The notes under the pieces: model-generated
Told to the model about the DNA's origin: nothing
Database searches by the model: none
What the model saw: the letters and a program-made list of their open reading frames with translations, nothing else
DNA from: Candidatus Zhuqueibacterota bacterium
Lineage (GTDB): Bacteria > Zhuqueibacterota > Zhuqueibacteria > Zhuqueibacterales > Zhuqueibacteraceae
Reading direction: 5' to 3'
NCBI GenBank assembly: GCA_022616415.1
Contig: JAKEEU010000216.1
Span: 1 to 35,719 of the forward strand
Length of the DNA: 35,719 nucleotides
Program-made: the position numbers and the translations under genes
In this document: positions 14,102-22,088 of the stretch, piece by piece
Layout of the letters: each line of letters starts with the position of its first letter
Position numbering within the stretch: the stretch's first letter is position 1

Positions 14102-15130
14102 ATGCGGAATGGCAGGTTGAACGGAAAACTTTTTCAGAGGTTTTTGCAATTCGGTGCGTTGTTTATTACCCTCGCCGGCGTTGCCGCTCATCTTTCCTGG
14201 ACAAAATCCCCGGCCGCAGCGCGCCATGCGAGCAGAGAAATGCATCTCTCGTATGCTTTCGCGGTAAAGAATATCCCATCCGAAGCCAATCGTGTTGACA
14301 TCTGGGCGCCCGTGCCCCAGTCGGATGCGCGGCAAAGTATTTCGAACCTAAAAGTCGAGTGCGACTATCCTTATTCGTTCGAGACCGAGCCTGAATATGG
14401 CAATTCCATTCTGAAAGTGGAGGCGAGCGGCAGCATTCCTGAGAGCCTGTCGGTTGTGATGAATTTCTCGGTGACGCGGACCGGCTACCACCTTCTCCAA
14501 GAAAACGACCAACCGTCTGAAACGGCTTCTGAAAAAACCCGGCAACGTTTTCTTGCCCCGGATCGCCTGGTTCCGATTGATGGCAAAATCGCTGGCGAGG
14601 CGAAAAAGGTGGTGAGAGATGATATGACGCCCCTCGAAAAGGCCAGAGCCATCTACGACCACGTCGCTGAAACGGTCACTTATGACAAAACCCCGACGAA
14701 TCGGGGTTGGGGCCGTGGCGATGCGATCTATGCTTGTGATGTTCGCACAGGCAATTGCACCGATTTTCATTCACTGCTCATCGGCATGGCGCGCGCCAGC
14801 GGCATACCGGCGCGTTTTGTGATGGGGTTTCCCGTGCCGGAAGGCGTAACCGAGAGCGAGATTCCTGGATACCATTGCTGGGCTGAATTCTACATTGAGG
14901 GCATGGGATGGTTGCCCATCGATGCTTCGGAGGCCAGCAAGTACCCGGAGAAATGGAATGATTTATTCGGCGGCCTGGATCCGCACCGGGTTCAGTTCAC
15001 GGTAGGCCGGGACATTCGAGTGCCCTCCATGAGCCAATCCGAGCCGCTGAATTACTTTATTTATCCGTATGTTCTGGTCGATGGCAAGCCGCATGATGAG
15101 GTGCAACGACACATCCGATTTTCGGAGTGA
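14102..15130 (+). CDS. Transglutaminase-like (cysteine protease fold) envelope protein
   Basis: A 342-residue protein with an N-terminal signal anchor (FLQFGALFITLAGVAAHLSW). An N-terminal beta domain (residues about 40-150) precedes a transglutaminase-core domain. The catalytic triad is visible as Cys in TGNCTDFHSLLIGMARASGI, His in PGYHCWAEFY and Asp in GWLPIDASEASK. The family includes peptidases, amidases and crosslinking enzymes. CGGAGA lies before the ATG at 14102. It follows octamer-repeat copy 2, so it may have its own promoter. The triad is seen; the substrate is not predictable. Confidence 0.88.
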   Translation: MRNGRLNGKLFQRFLQFGALFITLAGVAAHLSWTKSPAAARHASREMHLSYAFAVKNIPSEANRVDIWAPVPQSDARQSISNLKVECDYPYSFETEPEYGNSILKVEASGSIPESLSVVMNFSVTRTGYHLLQENDQPSETASEKTRQRFLAPDRLVPIDGKIAGEAKKVVRDDMTPLEKARAIYDHVAETVTYDKTPTNRGWGRGDAIYACDVRTGNCTDFHSLLIGMARASGIPARFVMGFPVPEGVTESEIPGYHCWAEFYIEGMGWLPIDASEASKYPEKWNDLFGGLDPHRVQFTVGRDIRVPSMSQSEPLNYFIYPYVLVDGKPHDEVQRHIRFSE

Positions 15131-15174
15131 GATGATTAGCTTGACAATGTTAAGTTGGCTTGAACAAAAGCCAC

Positions 15175-15301
15175 GACAGAAAAATGAAAGACAGAAAAAT
15201 GGAGTTTGGCTGCGCCCGTCGGGTATCATTAAAAAGCAGTGCTCACCGTGGAGCAACGAGCAGACTACAAACATTTTTCTGTCCTCCATCTTTCTGTCTT
15301 C
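15175..15301. repeat. Inverted repeat built of 15-bp direct repeats
   Basis: The left arm (15175-15204) carries two copies of GACAGAAAAATG spaced 15 bp apart. The right arm (15272-15301) carries the inverse, CATTTTTCTGTC and CATCTTTCTGTC, also 15 bp apart. About 67 bp lie between. The architecture (tandem short words, then their complements) is the same as that of the octamer repeats, with a different word. It sits between the transglutaminase-like gene and the tlpA-like gene. Confidence 0.7.
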
Positions 15302-15394
15302 TGAAGGTTCTTGCGGCATAATTCTAACCTACCGATCGAAACAAGCGGCAGAAGCAAAGACAGAGAGATAGAATCAAATCTGAATGGCAAAACT

Positions 15395-16786
15395 ATGACG
15401 CATCAAAAAAGACAGCCGCCGCGTGAGCAGACAGCTCGACATTGGCGACGCTCCCTTTTGAGCAAGAGAGGGATCATTGTTTTTGTCTTCGGACTTTTGA
15501 GTATCGTTGCAATAGCGTTTGCCGTGCAATGGATCAGCGCCCAAGACAAGGCCAAGTCGCGGAAAAACGGGGAAACTGCAAAGCTCGATTCCAAAACGGC
15601 TTGGACTGAGCTGGAACAGTCCGCGCAGAAACGCTTGAATGCAGATGAGGATCAAACCACGGCGGTTCGCGAGATTCTCAAGGAGTTGGTTGCATTTGCG
15701 CAGACCTATCCACGAACGGAGGAGGCCATTTACGCCTGGCTCAGTCATGCCCAACTCACAGCAGCTCTGGGCGACTACGAAAACGCTGAGAGCAGTTTGC
15801 GGCGAGCGTTGCAAGAAACCAGCGATCCGCGTTTGATCGCAGGCATTCAGGCGCAGTTGGCAGAGATGACCATCCGCCCCGGTGGAACACCGCCGGCGTT
15901 CGTCGCCACTTCGCTCGATGGCCGTAGAATCTCTCCAGCCGATTATAAAGGCAACGTGTTGCTGCTGGATTTCTGGGCCACATGGTGCGGTCCGTGCATC
16001 GTGGAGCTGCCAAATGTAAAGAGGGTCTACAACACTTATCACAATCAGGGTTTTGAAATCGTCAGCATCAGTCTCGACCGCAGCGAGGAAACGCTTGGGC
16101 GTTTTGTCGAACAACAGAATTTGAGCTGGACGCACATCTACAATTCTTCGCTGCCGTCGGGAAGTGACATTGCTTCGCAATACGGTGTGAGCGCCATCCC
16201 GCAAATGATTCTCATCGGGCGCGACGGCAAGATTGTAGATATTGGCATGAGGGGACCGGCGTTGGAAGAAGCAGTTAAGCGCGCCATCAATGAGGAAGGG
16301 CATTCTTCTTTGCTGAATGGACAACGTCCTGCCTACGCGTCACTCGGCCAGATGGCGCCGGCCTTGGCCGTTCAAGAGTGGATACTAGGAAAACCGGCCA
16401 CGCTCGATAATCTCAAGGGGAAAGTCGTTCTGCTTGATATTTTTCAAATCATTTGCCCAGGATGCCATCGCGCCCATCCGGAAATCGCACGTATGCAAAA
16501 ACGCTATGCTAATCGAGGATTCGAAGTTCTCGGTCTTGCGGTGGCGTTTGAATACGAAAGCGTGCAAACGCCACGGCACATTCGTGACTACGTCACGCGA
16601 AAAGAGTATCCCTATCCCGTCGCCATTGACAAGGGATTGACCGAGACTTTTCGACGTTACCGCTCGCGCGGCACACCCTTCACCGTGCTCATCGACCGCA
16701 AGGGCCGCATCCGCTATTTGGATTTCTTCCGCCTGAATCAGGTCGAGGCGACGGTGCAACAATTGCTTGATGAGGAGGCATCGTGA
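15395..16786 (+). CDS. TlpA-like protein with two thioredoxin domains
   Basis: A 463-residue membrane-anchored redox protein. A TM anchor (RGIIVFVFGLLSIVAIAFAV) leads to a helical TPR-like segment (about residues 60-150). The first TlpA/AhpC-type domain has FWATWCGPCIVELPNVKRVY (WCGPC). The second has LLDIFQIICPGCHRAHPEIA (CPGC) and ends with TPFTVLIDRKGRIRYLDFFR. Both have the cis-Pro loop (SAIPQMILIG and GTPFTVLID). ATG at 15395 is used; its ribosome-binding site is weak. It is a natural acceptor of electrons from DsbD upstream. Its stop codon lies inside a perfect hairpin at 16784-16811. Confidence 0.88.
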   Translation: MTHQKRQPPREQTARHWRRSLLSKRGIIVFVFGLLSIVAIAFAVQWISAQDKAKSRKNGETAKLDSKTAWTELEQSAQKRLNADEDQTTAVREILKELVAFAQTYPRTEEAIYAWLSHAQLTAALGDYENAESSLRRALQETSDPRLIAGIQAQLAEMTIRPGGTPPAFVATSLDGRRISPADYKGNVLLLDFWATWCGPCIVELPNVKRVYNTYHNQGFEIVSISLDRSEETLGRFVEQQNLSWTHIYNSSLPSGSDIASQYGVSAIPQMILIGRDGKIVDIGMRGPALEEAVKRAINEEGHSSLLNGQRPAYASLGQMAPALAVQEWILGKPATLDNLKGKVVLLDIFQIICPGCHRAHPEIARMQKRYANRGFEVLGLAVAFEYESVQTPRHIRDYVTRKEYPYPVAIDKGLTETFRRYRSRGTPFTVLIDRKGRIRYLDFFRLNQVEATVQQLLDEEAS

Positions 16787-16885
16787 GCCTACGGTTGAAA
16801 CCGTAGGCTCAGAGGTGCAAGTCGCCTAAAGGCGACTCGTAACCCACCAGATATCAGTCACCTTCAGGTGACTTCCACCTCTGAG
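16784..16885. repeat. Multi-hairpin intergenic element
   Basis: Three perfect hairpins in about 100 bp. TGAGCCTACGGTT at 16784-16796 pairs with AACCGTAGGCTCA at 16799-16811. AGTCGCCT pairs with AGGCGACT (16820-16837). AGTCACCT pairs with AGGTGACT (16856-16873). CTCAGAGGTG (16808-16817) also pairs with CACCTCTGAG (16876-16885), enclosing the last two as a three-way junction. The first hairpin includes the tlpA-like stop codon. It has REP-like character and no U-run. Confidence 0.75.
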
Positions 16886-16930
16886 GCGGACGTTGGCGAA
16901 GTTATGGTGCAATATTCAGATAAAAACCAA

Positions 16931-18274
16931 ATGGGAATAATTATGTTCCAACTTCTTTTGATAATCATGGCAGCCGTCGCTGTGGCGCTGCCGGCGAGAG
17001 GGCAAGATAGGAATGGCGCCAGTGCTGAACACTACTGGCCACAGTGGCGCGGTCCCTTGGGCACCGGCGTCGCGCCGCACGCCAACCCGCCGGTGGAATG
17101 GAGCGAGAGCAAGAACATTCGCTGGAAGATCGCGCTGCCGGGCAGCGGGCATTCGACGCCGATTGTTTGGGGCGATCGCATCTTCATCACTACGGCCGTG
17201 CCTTACGGCGAGGCTTTGCAACCCAAATACAGCGATGCCTCTGGCGCGCATGACATACTCCCGATAACGCACCGGCATCGGTTTATGGTTATTGCGGTTA
17301 GCCGGCGCGACGGGAAGATTCTCTGGGAGCGGATCGTGCGAGAGGAGATTCCGCACGAAGGAGCACATTACACCGCAAGCCTCGCCTCCAACTCGCCGGT
17401 CACCGACGGCGAGCATCTGTTTGCATTCTTCGGCTCTTATGGTCTCTACTGCCTCGATCTGAACGGCAAGCTGTTGTGGAAGACAGACCTCGGCGATATG
17501 CAGGCGCTGCACAGCCATGGCGAGGGCAGCTCGCCGGCGCTTTACCGCGAGACGCTCATTATCAATTGGGATCACGAGGGCGAGTCGTTTCTCGTTGCTT
17601 TCAACAAGCGCACCGGCACACAGCGTTGGAAGGTCGCGCGTGGCCGGGGCACCTCGTGGACCACGCCCATTGTTGTCGAGTATGGTGGCAAAGCACAGGT
17701 CATTGTTAGCGGCTCACAGCGCATGCGTGGCTACGATCTGGCCACCGGCAAGGCCATCTGGGAATGCGGCGGGCTATCAATAGAAAACGTGGTCTCCTCG
17801 CCCGTGGCAGGTAACGGCATGGTGTTCGCCGGAAGCACTTACGACCGGCAAGCGATGCTGGCGATTCGTCTCGACGGCGCCAAGGGGGACATCACCGGAA
17901 CCAAGCAGGTCGCCTGGCAACGCACCCGAGGCGCGCCGTATGTGCCCTCACCGCTGCTTTATGGAAATTCCCTGTACTTTCTCTATCACCTCCAGGGCAT
18001 TCTGACTCGCGTGAATGCCCGCACAGGTGAAGACCAACCTGGCCCGTTGCGGCTGAACGGCCTCCGCAGCGTGTTCGCCTCGCCGGTGGGCGTCGCAGGC
18101 CGCGTGTACATCACCGACCGCGATGGCGCAACGCTTGTGCTCAGTCACAGTGACAAACCCGAAGTCCTGGCGCTCAACCAGCTCGAAGACAGCTTCAGCG
18201 CCTCGGCCGCCGTTGCCGGTCGCGAATTGTTTCTGCGCGGAGAGAAATATCTTTATTGCATCGCAGAAGAGTAG
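16931..18274 (+). CDS. Secreted PQQ-like beta-propeller protein
   Basis: A protein of about 447 residues with a signal peptide (MFQLLLIIMAAVAVALPARG). The mature part starts with WPQWRGPLGTG, the opening motif of PQQ-like (BamB-type) beta-propeller proteins. Blade motifs include GDRIFITTAVPYG, VSRRDGKILWERIV, LDLNGKLLWKTDL, NKRTGTQRWKVARG, ATGKAIWECGG and NARTGEDQPG. ATG at 16931 or 16943 are both possible. No PQQ-dehydrogenase catalytic signature is obvious, so it may be a structural or sensor propeller. It is 15 nt upstream of the second yyaL-like gene and probably in the same operon. Confidence 0.85.
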   Translation: MGIIMFQLLLIIMAAVAVALPARGQDRNGASAEHYWPQWRGPLGTGVAPHANPPVEWSESKNIRWKIALPGSGHSTPIVWGDRIFITTAVPYGEALQPKYSDASGAHDILPITHRHRFMVIAVSRRDGKILWERIVREEIPHEGAHYTASLASNSPVTDGEHLFAFFGSYGLYCLDLNGKLLWKTDLGDMQALHSHGEGSSPALYRETLIINWDHEGESFLVAFNKRTGTQRWKVARGRGTSWTTPIVVEYGGKAQVIVSGSQRMRGYDLATGKAIWECGGLSIENVVSSPVAGNGMVFAGSTYDRQAMLAIRLDGAKGDITGTKQVAWQRTRGAPYVPSPLLYGNSLYFLYHLQGILTRVNARTGEDQPGPLRLNGLRSVFASPVGVAGRVYITDRDGATLVLSHSDKPEVLALNQLEDSFSASAAVAGRELFLRGEKYLYCIAEE

Positions 18275-18289
18275 TCATAAGGAGAAGCA

Positions 18290-20767
18290 GTGAAAGCCAA
18301 TCTTACTAAAAATAAAATTCATTTACTCGGCGCATTGCTCGCTGTGGTTGCACTTGTTGCCAGCATTGTGCTCATCATTGGAAGGCACAACCAACCCTCC
18401 GGATCAGCGACAGCGAATGTGTTCACAAAGAACAAACCCGACTTTCCTTCAGCAACGAAATCGAGTGATCTCGTAAACAACATTGCCGATCCGGTTGCCA
18501 CCGTGAGCATACTCGAAACCTCGAATCCACCGCAGGACACGAAGCCGCAGGCCAACACTGCCGCGGCATTCATTGCGGAGGAATTAGCCAAAGGCAAAAA
18601 AACCAATCGGCTGATTCACGAAAAAAGCCCGTATCTGCTGCAACATGCTTTCAATCCGGTCGATTGGTATCCGTGGGGCGAAGAAGCCTTCGAGCAAGCA
18701 CGGAAACAGGACAAGCCGATTTTCGTCTCCATCGGCTATTCCACCTGTCATTGGTGCCACGTGATGGAGCGCGAGTCATTCGACAATCCTGCCATCGCCG
18801 CGATTATGAACCAATATTTTGTCAGCATCAAAGTTGACCGCGAAGAACGTCCCGATGTCGATCGCGTGTACATGACGGCCACACAAGCATTGACTGGCGG
18901 CGGTGGCTGGCCGATGTCCGTATTTCTCACGCACGATCTCAAACCGTTCTATGCCGGCACTTACTTTCCGCCGGACTCGCGTTATGGCCGTCCGGGTTTT
19001 CGTGATTTGCTGGAAGGCATCCATCAAGCCTGGATCAGCAACCGGCAAAAGATTTTGCAGTCGGCGGATCAAATCACCGGCTACCTGAAACAGCGCACCG
19101 TGCCGCAATCGACCAATGCCAATCTCACCGAGGCCTTATTAGGGAAGGCTTACAGCCAAATAGCCGGAAGCTTTGACAGCCACTACGGTGGTTTCGGCGA
19201 TGCACCGAAATTCCCGCGGCCGGTGACGTTCAATTTTCTGCTGCGTTATTATCATCGCAGCGGCGAGAGGAAGGCGTTGGAAATGACGTTGACCACGCTG
19301 CGCAGAATGGCGGAAGGCGGCATGCACGACCACATTGGCGGCGGCTTTCACCGCTATTCGGTCGATAACCAGTGGCGCGTGCCGCATTTTGAGAAAATGT
19401 TGTATGACCAGGCCCAGCTTGCGGTCGCGTATCTCGAAGCCTATCAAATCACCAAAGAACCGTTTTATACCGAAGTGGCGCAAGATATTCTCGACTACGT
19501 ACTGCGTGACATGACCGGCCCCAATGGAGCTTTCTACTCTGCTGAAGACGCCGACAGTCCGCTGCCGGAAAATCCCGAGGAACAGAGCGAAGGCGCATTC
19601 TACGTCTGGACGAGAATAGAGATTGGCGAGATTCTCGGTGTTGATGCAGGCAAGATTTTCAGCTATTATTACGGTGTCGAAGATAAGGGCAATGCGCTTT
19701 CGGATCCGCACGGCGAATTTACCGGCAAAAATATTCTCTATGTTGCCCACTCACTTGATGAAACCGCCAAACAATTTGGCAAATCGCCGGCGGAGATCAA
19801 AAAGCTTTTGCAAGAGTCGCGACAGAAATTGTTTCAAGTGCGCGTCAAGCGGCCGCGTCCCCATCTCGATGATAAAGTCATCACTTCGTGGAATGGCCTC
19901 ATGATCGGCGCATTTGCCCGCGGCTATCAAGTGCTCGACGAGCCGCGTTACCTCAAAGTCGCCGAGCGCGCTGCGAGTTTCATTACGACCAAGCTTTATG
20001 ATCCAGACAAAAAGGCCCTTTTGCGCCGTTATCGTGACGGTGCCGCCGGACTCGAAGCCCATCTCGATGATTACGCTTTTCTCGTTCACGGCTTGTTGGA
20101 TCTTTACGAAGCCGCGTTGGACGTCAAATGGCTAACAAACGCGATTGACTTAACCGATAAACAAATCATCCTCTTTTGGGATTTACCCCGTGAGATAAAA
20201 CGAGATAACCCAGTTTGGAATGTAGATTCATCATTATCTCACGGGGTGAAAACCGGCGGTGGGTTTTATGACACGTCGGGGAAAGATGAAACCGTCCTGC
20301 TGCGCATGAAAGAAGATTACGACGGCGCCGAGCCGACCGGCAATTCCATCGCGGCGGTCAATCTGCTGCGGTTGGCGCAAATGACCGACAACGAGGACTG
20401 GCATCAAAAGGGCGCGCAAACCATCGCAACTTTTGGCGAACGTTTGCAGCAGTATCCGTCCATCATGCCGCAGATGCTGGTTGCACTCGATTTCCAGCTC
20501 GACAAGCCAAAACAAATTATCATCGCCGGTGTGCCGGATGCAGCGGATACGAAAACGATGCTGCGCGAAATTCACGGCCGTTATTTGCCCAACAAAATCA
20601 TCCTGCTTGCCGACGGCGGTGAAGGACAAAAGCGCTTATCAAAATATCTCCCATTCATCGCCAGCGTGAGCATGCAGAACGGCAAAGCGACGGCCTATAT
20701 CTGTGAGAATTATGTTTGCAAATTGCCGACTGCGGATATTGCGGTGATGGCGGGTTTGCTGAAATAA
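18290..20767 (+). CDS. Membrane-anchored YyaL/SPATA20-like thioredoxin-domain protein (copy 2)
   Basis: An 825-residue paralogue of the protein at 6102, with the same TM anchor and collinear domains. The active site is the canonical CHWC (Cys153, Cys156). Other shared motifs are KVDREERPDVDRVYM, GGGGWPMSVF, FGDAPKFPRP, HIGGGFHRYS, HFEKMLYDQAQL and AEPTGNSIA. Around residues 632-653 it has an extra segment (starting LPREIKRDNPVW) that copy 1 lacks. At DNA level this is a 63-bp perfect-ended palindrome inserted in frame. It ends YICENYVCKLPTAD. AAGGAGAA precedes the ATG. Its 3' end converges on the mercury-region genes of the other strand. Confidence 0.92.
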   Translation: MKANLTKNKIHLLGALLAVVALVASIVLIIGRHNQPSGSATANVFTKNKPDFPSATKSSDLVNNIADPVATVSILETSNPPQDTKPQANTAAAFIAEELAKGKKTNRLIHEKSPYLLQHAFNPVDWYPWGEEAFEQARKQDKPIFVSIGYSTCHWCHVMERESFDNPAIAAIMNQYFVSIKVDREERPDVDRVYMTATQALTGGGGWPMSVFLTHDLKPFYAGTYFPPDSRYGRPGFRDLLEGIHQAWISNRQKILQSADQITGYLKQRTVPQSTNANLTEALLGKAYSQIAGSFDSHYGGFGDAPKFPRPVTFNFLLRYYHRSGERKALEMTLTTLRRMAEGGMHDHIGGGFHRYSVDNQWRVPHFEKMLYDQAQLAVAYLEAYQITKEPFYTEVAQDILDYVLRDMTGPNGAFYSAEDADSPLPENPEEQSEGAFYVWTRIEIGEILGVDAGKIFSYYYGVEDKGNALSDPHGEFTGKNILYVAHSLDETAKQFGKSPAEIKKLLQESRQKLFQVRVKRPRPHLDDKVITSWNGLMIGAFARGYQVLDEPRYLKVAERAASFITTKLYDPDKKALLRRYRDGAAGLEAHLDDYAFLVHGLLDLYEAALDVKWLTNAIDLTDKQIILFWDLPREIKRDNPVWNVDSSLSHGVKTGGGFYDTSGKDETVLLRMKEDYDGAEPTGNSIAAVNLLRLAQMTDNEDWHQKGAQTIATFGERLQQYPSIMPQMLVALDFQLDKPKQIIIAGVPDAADTKTMLREIHGRYLPNKIILLADGGEGQKRLSKYLPFIASVSMQNGKATAYICENYVCKLPTADIAVMAGLLK
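20185..20247. mobile_element. 63-bp palindromic insertion inside yyaL copy 2
   Basis: ACCCCGTGAGATAA (20185-20198) is repeated perfectly inverted as TTATCTCACGGGGT (20234-20247). The unit is 63 bp, exactly 21 codons, and the frame stays open. The paralogue at 6102 reads from NELFYDQDQG directly to GFYDISG at this place, so the palindrome is an insertion in copy 2. It resembles a REP/MITE-type element translated within a gene. Confidence 0.7.
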
Positions 20768-20841
20768 ATTTCTAATGAAAAAGCAAAGGCGCTCAAAGCG
20801 ATGGCGAGAATGCCCGGGATCAACACGCGCTTTCTTTTCAT
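20710..20841 (-). CDS. Short ORF with strong RBS, probably a truncated gene
   Basis: A 43-codon ORF (MKRKRVLIPGILAIALSAFA...) preceded by AGGAGGT with 9-nt spacing. The first 29 residues look like a signal peptide or TM anchor; the rest is antisense to the 3' end of yyaL copy 2. It follows the MerT remnant on the same strand. The ribosome-binding site suggests a real start, but the body of the protein seems lost at the junction with yyaL. Likely a truncated secreted or membrane protein gene. Confidence 0.4.
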   Translation of the reverse strand: MKRKRVLIPGILAIALSAFAFSLEIYFSKPAITAISAVGNLQT

Positions 20842-20868
20842 TTGGCTTTCACCTCCTTTCGGATGTTT

Positions 20869-21159
20869 TCAAATCAGAAAATAGGTGTATCCCATAACCA
20901 CCAGGGCAAGGGCTGTGCTGACCCAGAAAATGATGCGGCTGCTGATATGGGCATGAACTTAGATGTAGTTCAAATAGAAGGAAATCGCCAACGACACAAA
21001 GGTCAGCAGCAAAAAGACGTGCCGGTATCGCACGAGAACCGCTGTGAAAGACGCGCCTCCTAACCCGAGGAGGCTAAACACCAGTGGCAACATTCAACAT
21101 GGCCGGCTGAGGAAAGCGAAGATAACAATCAGAATGCTTGTCAGTTTTTCTTTCATCAT
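20869..21159 (-). pseudogene. merT: MerT-like mercuric transporter remnant with in-frame TGA and TAA
   Basis: The frame starts with ATG at 21159, overlapping the NHL stop codon as ATGA. It reads MKEKLTSILIVIFAFLSRPC, then TGA (21094-21096), then MLPLVFSLLGLGGASFTAVL, VRYRHVFLLLTF and FYLNYI, then TAA (20959-20961), then ISSRIIFWVSTALALVVMGY. MerT proteins carry a vicinal CC before a PLV...LGLGGA segment, so the TGA replaces the second cysteine of the Hg-binding pair. A final TM helix follows the TAA with the connecting loop shortened. Decay is the simplest reading. A strong hairpin 19 nt after the TGA leaves selenocysteine as a less likely option. Confidence 0.6.
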
Positions 21160-22088
21160 TCTACTATGCGGAATTTTTGTATCCGGTTGTTGCCCCAATC
21201 TGCAATGTAGAGCATATCCTGTGGGTTAATGGCAATGTCCGTTGGCCGCTCGAACTGGCCATTGGCATTCCCTTGTGAACCAAATTGCAGCAGGAAATTG
21301 CCCTCGGCGTCAAAAACCTGCACGCGATGATTGCCAAAGTCTACCACGTAAATTCGTCCTGCGTGGTCAAGCGCGATTGAGTTGGCCACGTCAAACTCGC
21401 CAGTCAATGTTCCTTGCCGGCCCCAAGCCTTGAGAAAGTTGCCTTGCGCATCAAACTTTTGGATGCGATGATTGTAAGCGTCGGCGACGAGAAGATGGCC
21501 TTGCTCGTCGACTGCGATGTCGGTCGGATAATACAACTGGCCGTTGTCGTGTCCCTCAACGCCAAACTGCGAGATAAAATTTCCTTGCCGGTCAAAAACC
21601 TGGATGCGGTGATTGTAAAAATCCGTCACCAACGCGTGGCCGTTGGCATTGAAACTCACCGTGCCTGGCGCATCAAACTCGCCCGCCGCTCTGCCGGTTT
21701 TGCCCCACATGAATTGAAATTTGCCGTTCGCATCAAACACTTGCACGCGGTCGTTGCCATACTCCGGAACGTACACCGAGCTGTCCGCGCCAACGGCGAG
21801 ATGGATCGGGCGATCCAGTTCGCCTTCGCCGCTGCCTTCCATTCCCCATGACAGCAGAAACTTACCGCCAGTGGTGAATTTTTGAATGCGATTGTTGCCC
21901 GCATCGGCGACATAAAGATGGTCGTTGCCATCCAGCGCGATGCCGATAGGTTCGTTCAATTGTCCAGGCTCGCTGCCTTGGCCGCCAAATTGCGCGACGT
22001 ATTCAACCCCGATCAACTTTTGGTGACGCGCACAACCAAGCGATAGCGTGAGAGCAAACAAAACGCCGGCCAGCCTCAAGCGTTTCAT
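21156..22088 (-). CDS. NHL-repeat beta-propeller lipoprotein
   Basis: A 310-residue protein with a lipoprotein signal peptide (LRLAGVLFALTLSLGC, Cys19). Six NHL repeats of about 47 residues follow, each with a P-x-x-I/L-A...Y/V-A/P-D-x-x-N-x-R-I/V-Q-K/V-F pattern. Examples are VADAGNNRIQKF, VPEYGNDRVQVF, VTDFYNHRIQVF, VADAYNHRIQKF, VVDFGNHRVQVF and IADWGNNRIQKF. It thus forms a complete six-bladed propeller, probably at the outer membrane. The start overlaps the stop of the HMA gene (ATGA), and its stop overlaps the MerT-like start, so it is inside the metal operon. Propeller and lipobox are clear; its part in metal handling is inferred only from context. Confidence 0.88.
   Translation of the reverse strand: MKRLRLAGVLFALTLSLGCARHQKLIGVEYVAQFGGQGSEPGQLNEPIGIALDGNDHLYVADAGNNRIQKFTTGGKFLLSWGMEGSGEGELDRPIHLAVGADSSVYVPEYGNDRVQVFDANGKFQFMWGKTGRAAGEFDAPGTVSFNANGHALVTDFYNHRIQVFDRQGNFISQFGVEGHDNGQLYYPTDIAVDEQGHLLVADAYNHRIQKFDAQGNFLKAWGRQGTLTGEFDVANSIALDHAGRIYVVDFGNHRVQVFDAEGNFLLQFGSQGNANGQFERPTDIAINPQDMLYIADWGNNRIQKFRIVE

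Noticed and set aside
15374..16324. 316-residue - strand ORF
   Set aside because: Antisense shadow of the TlpA-like gene with WCGPC; no domain in the - frame.
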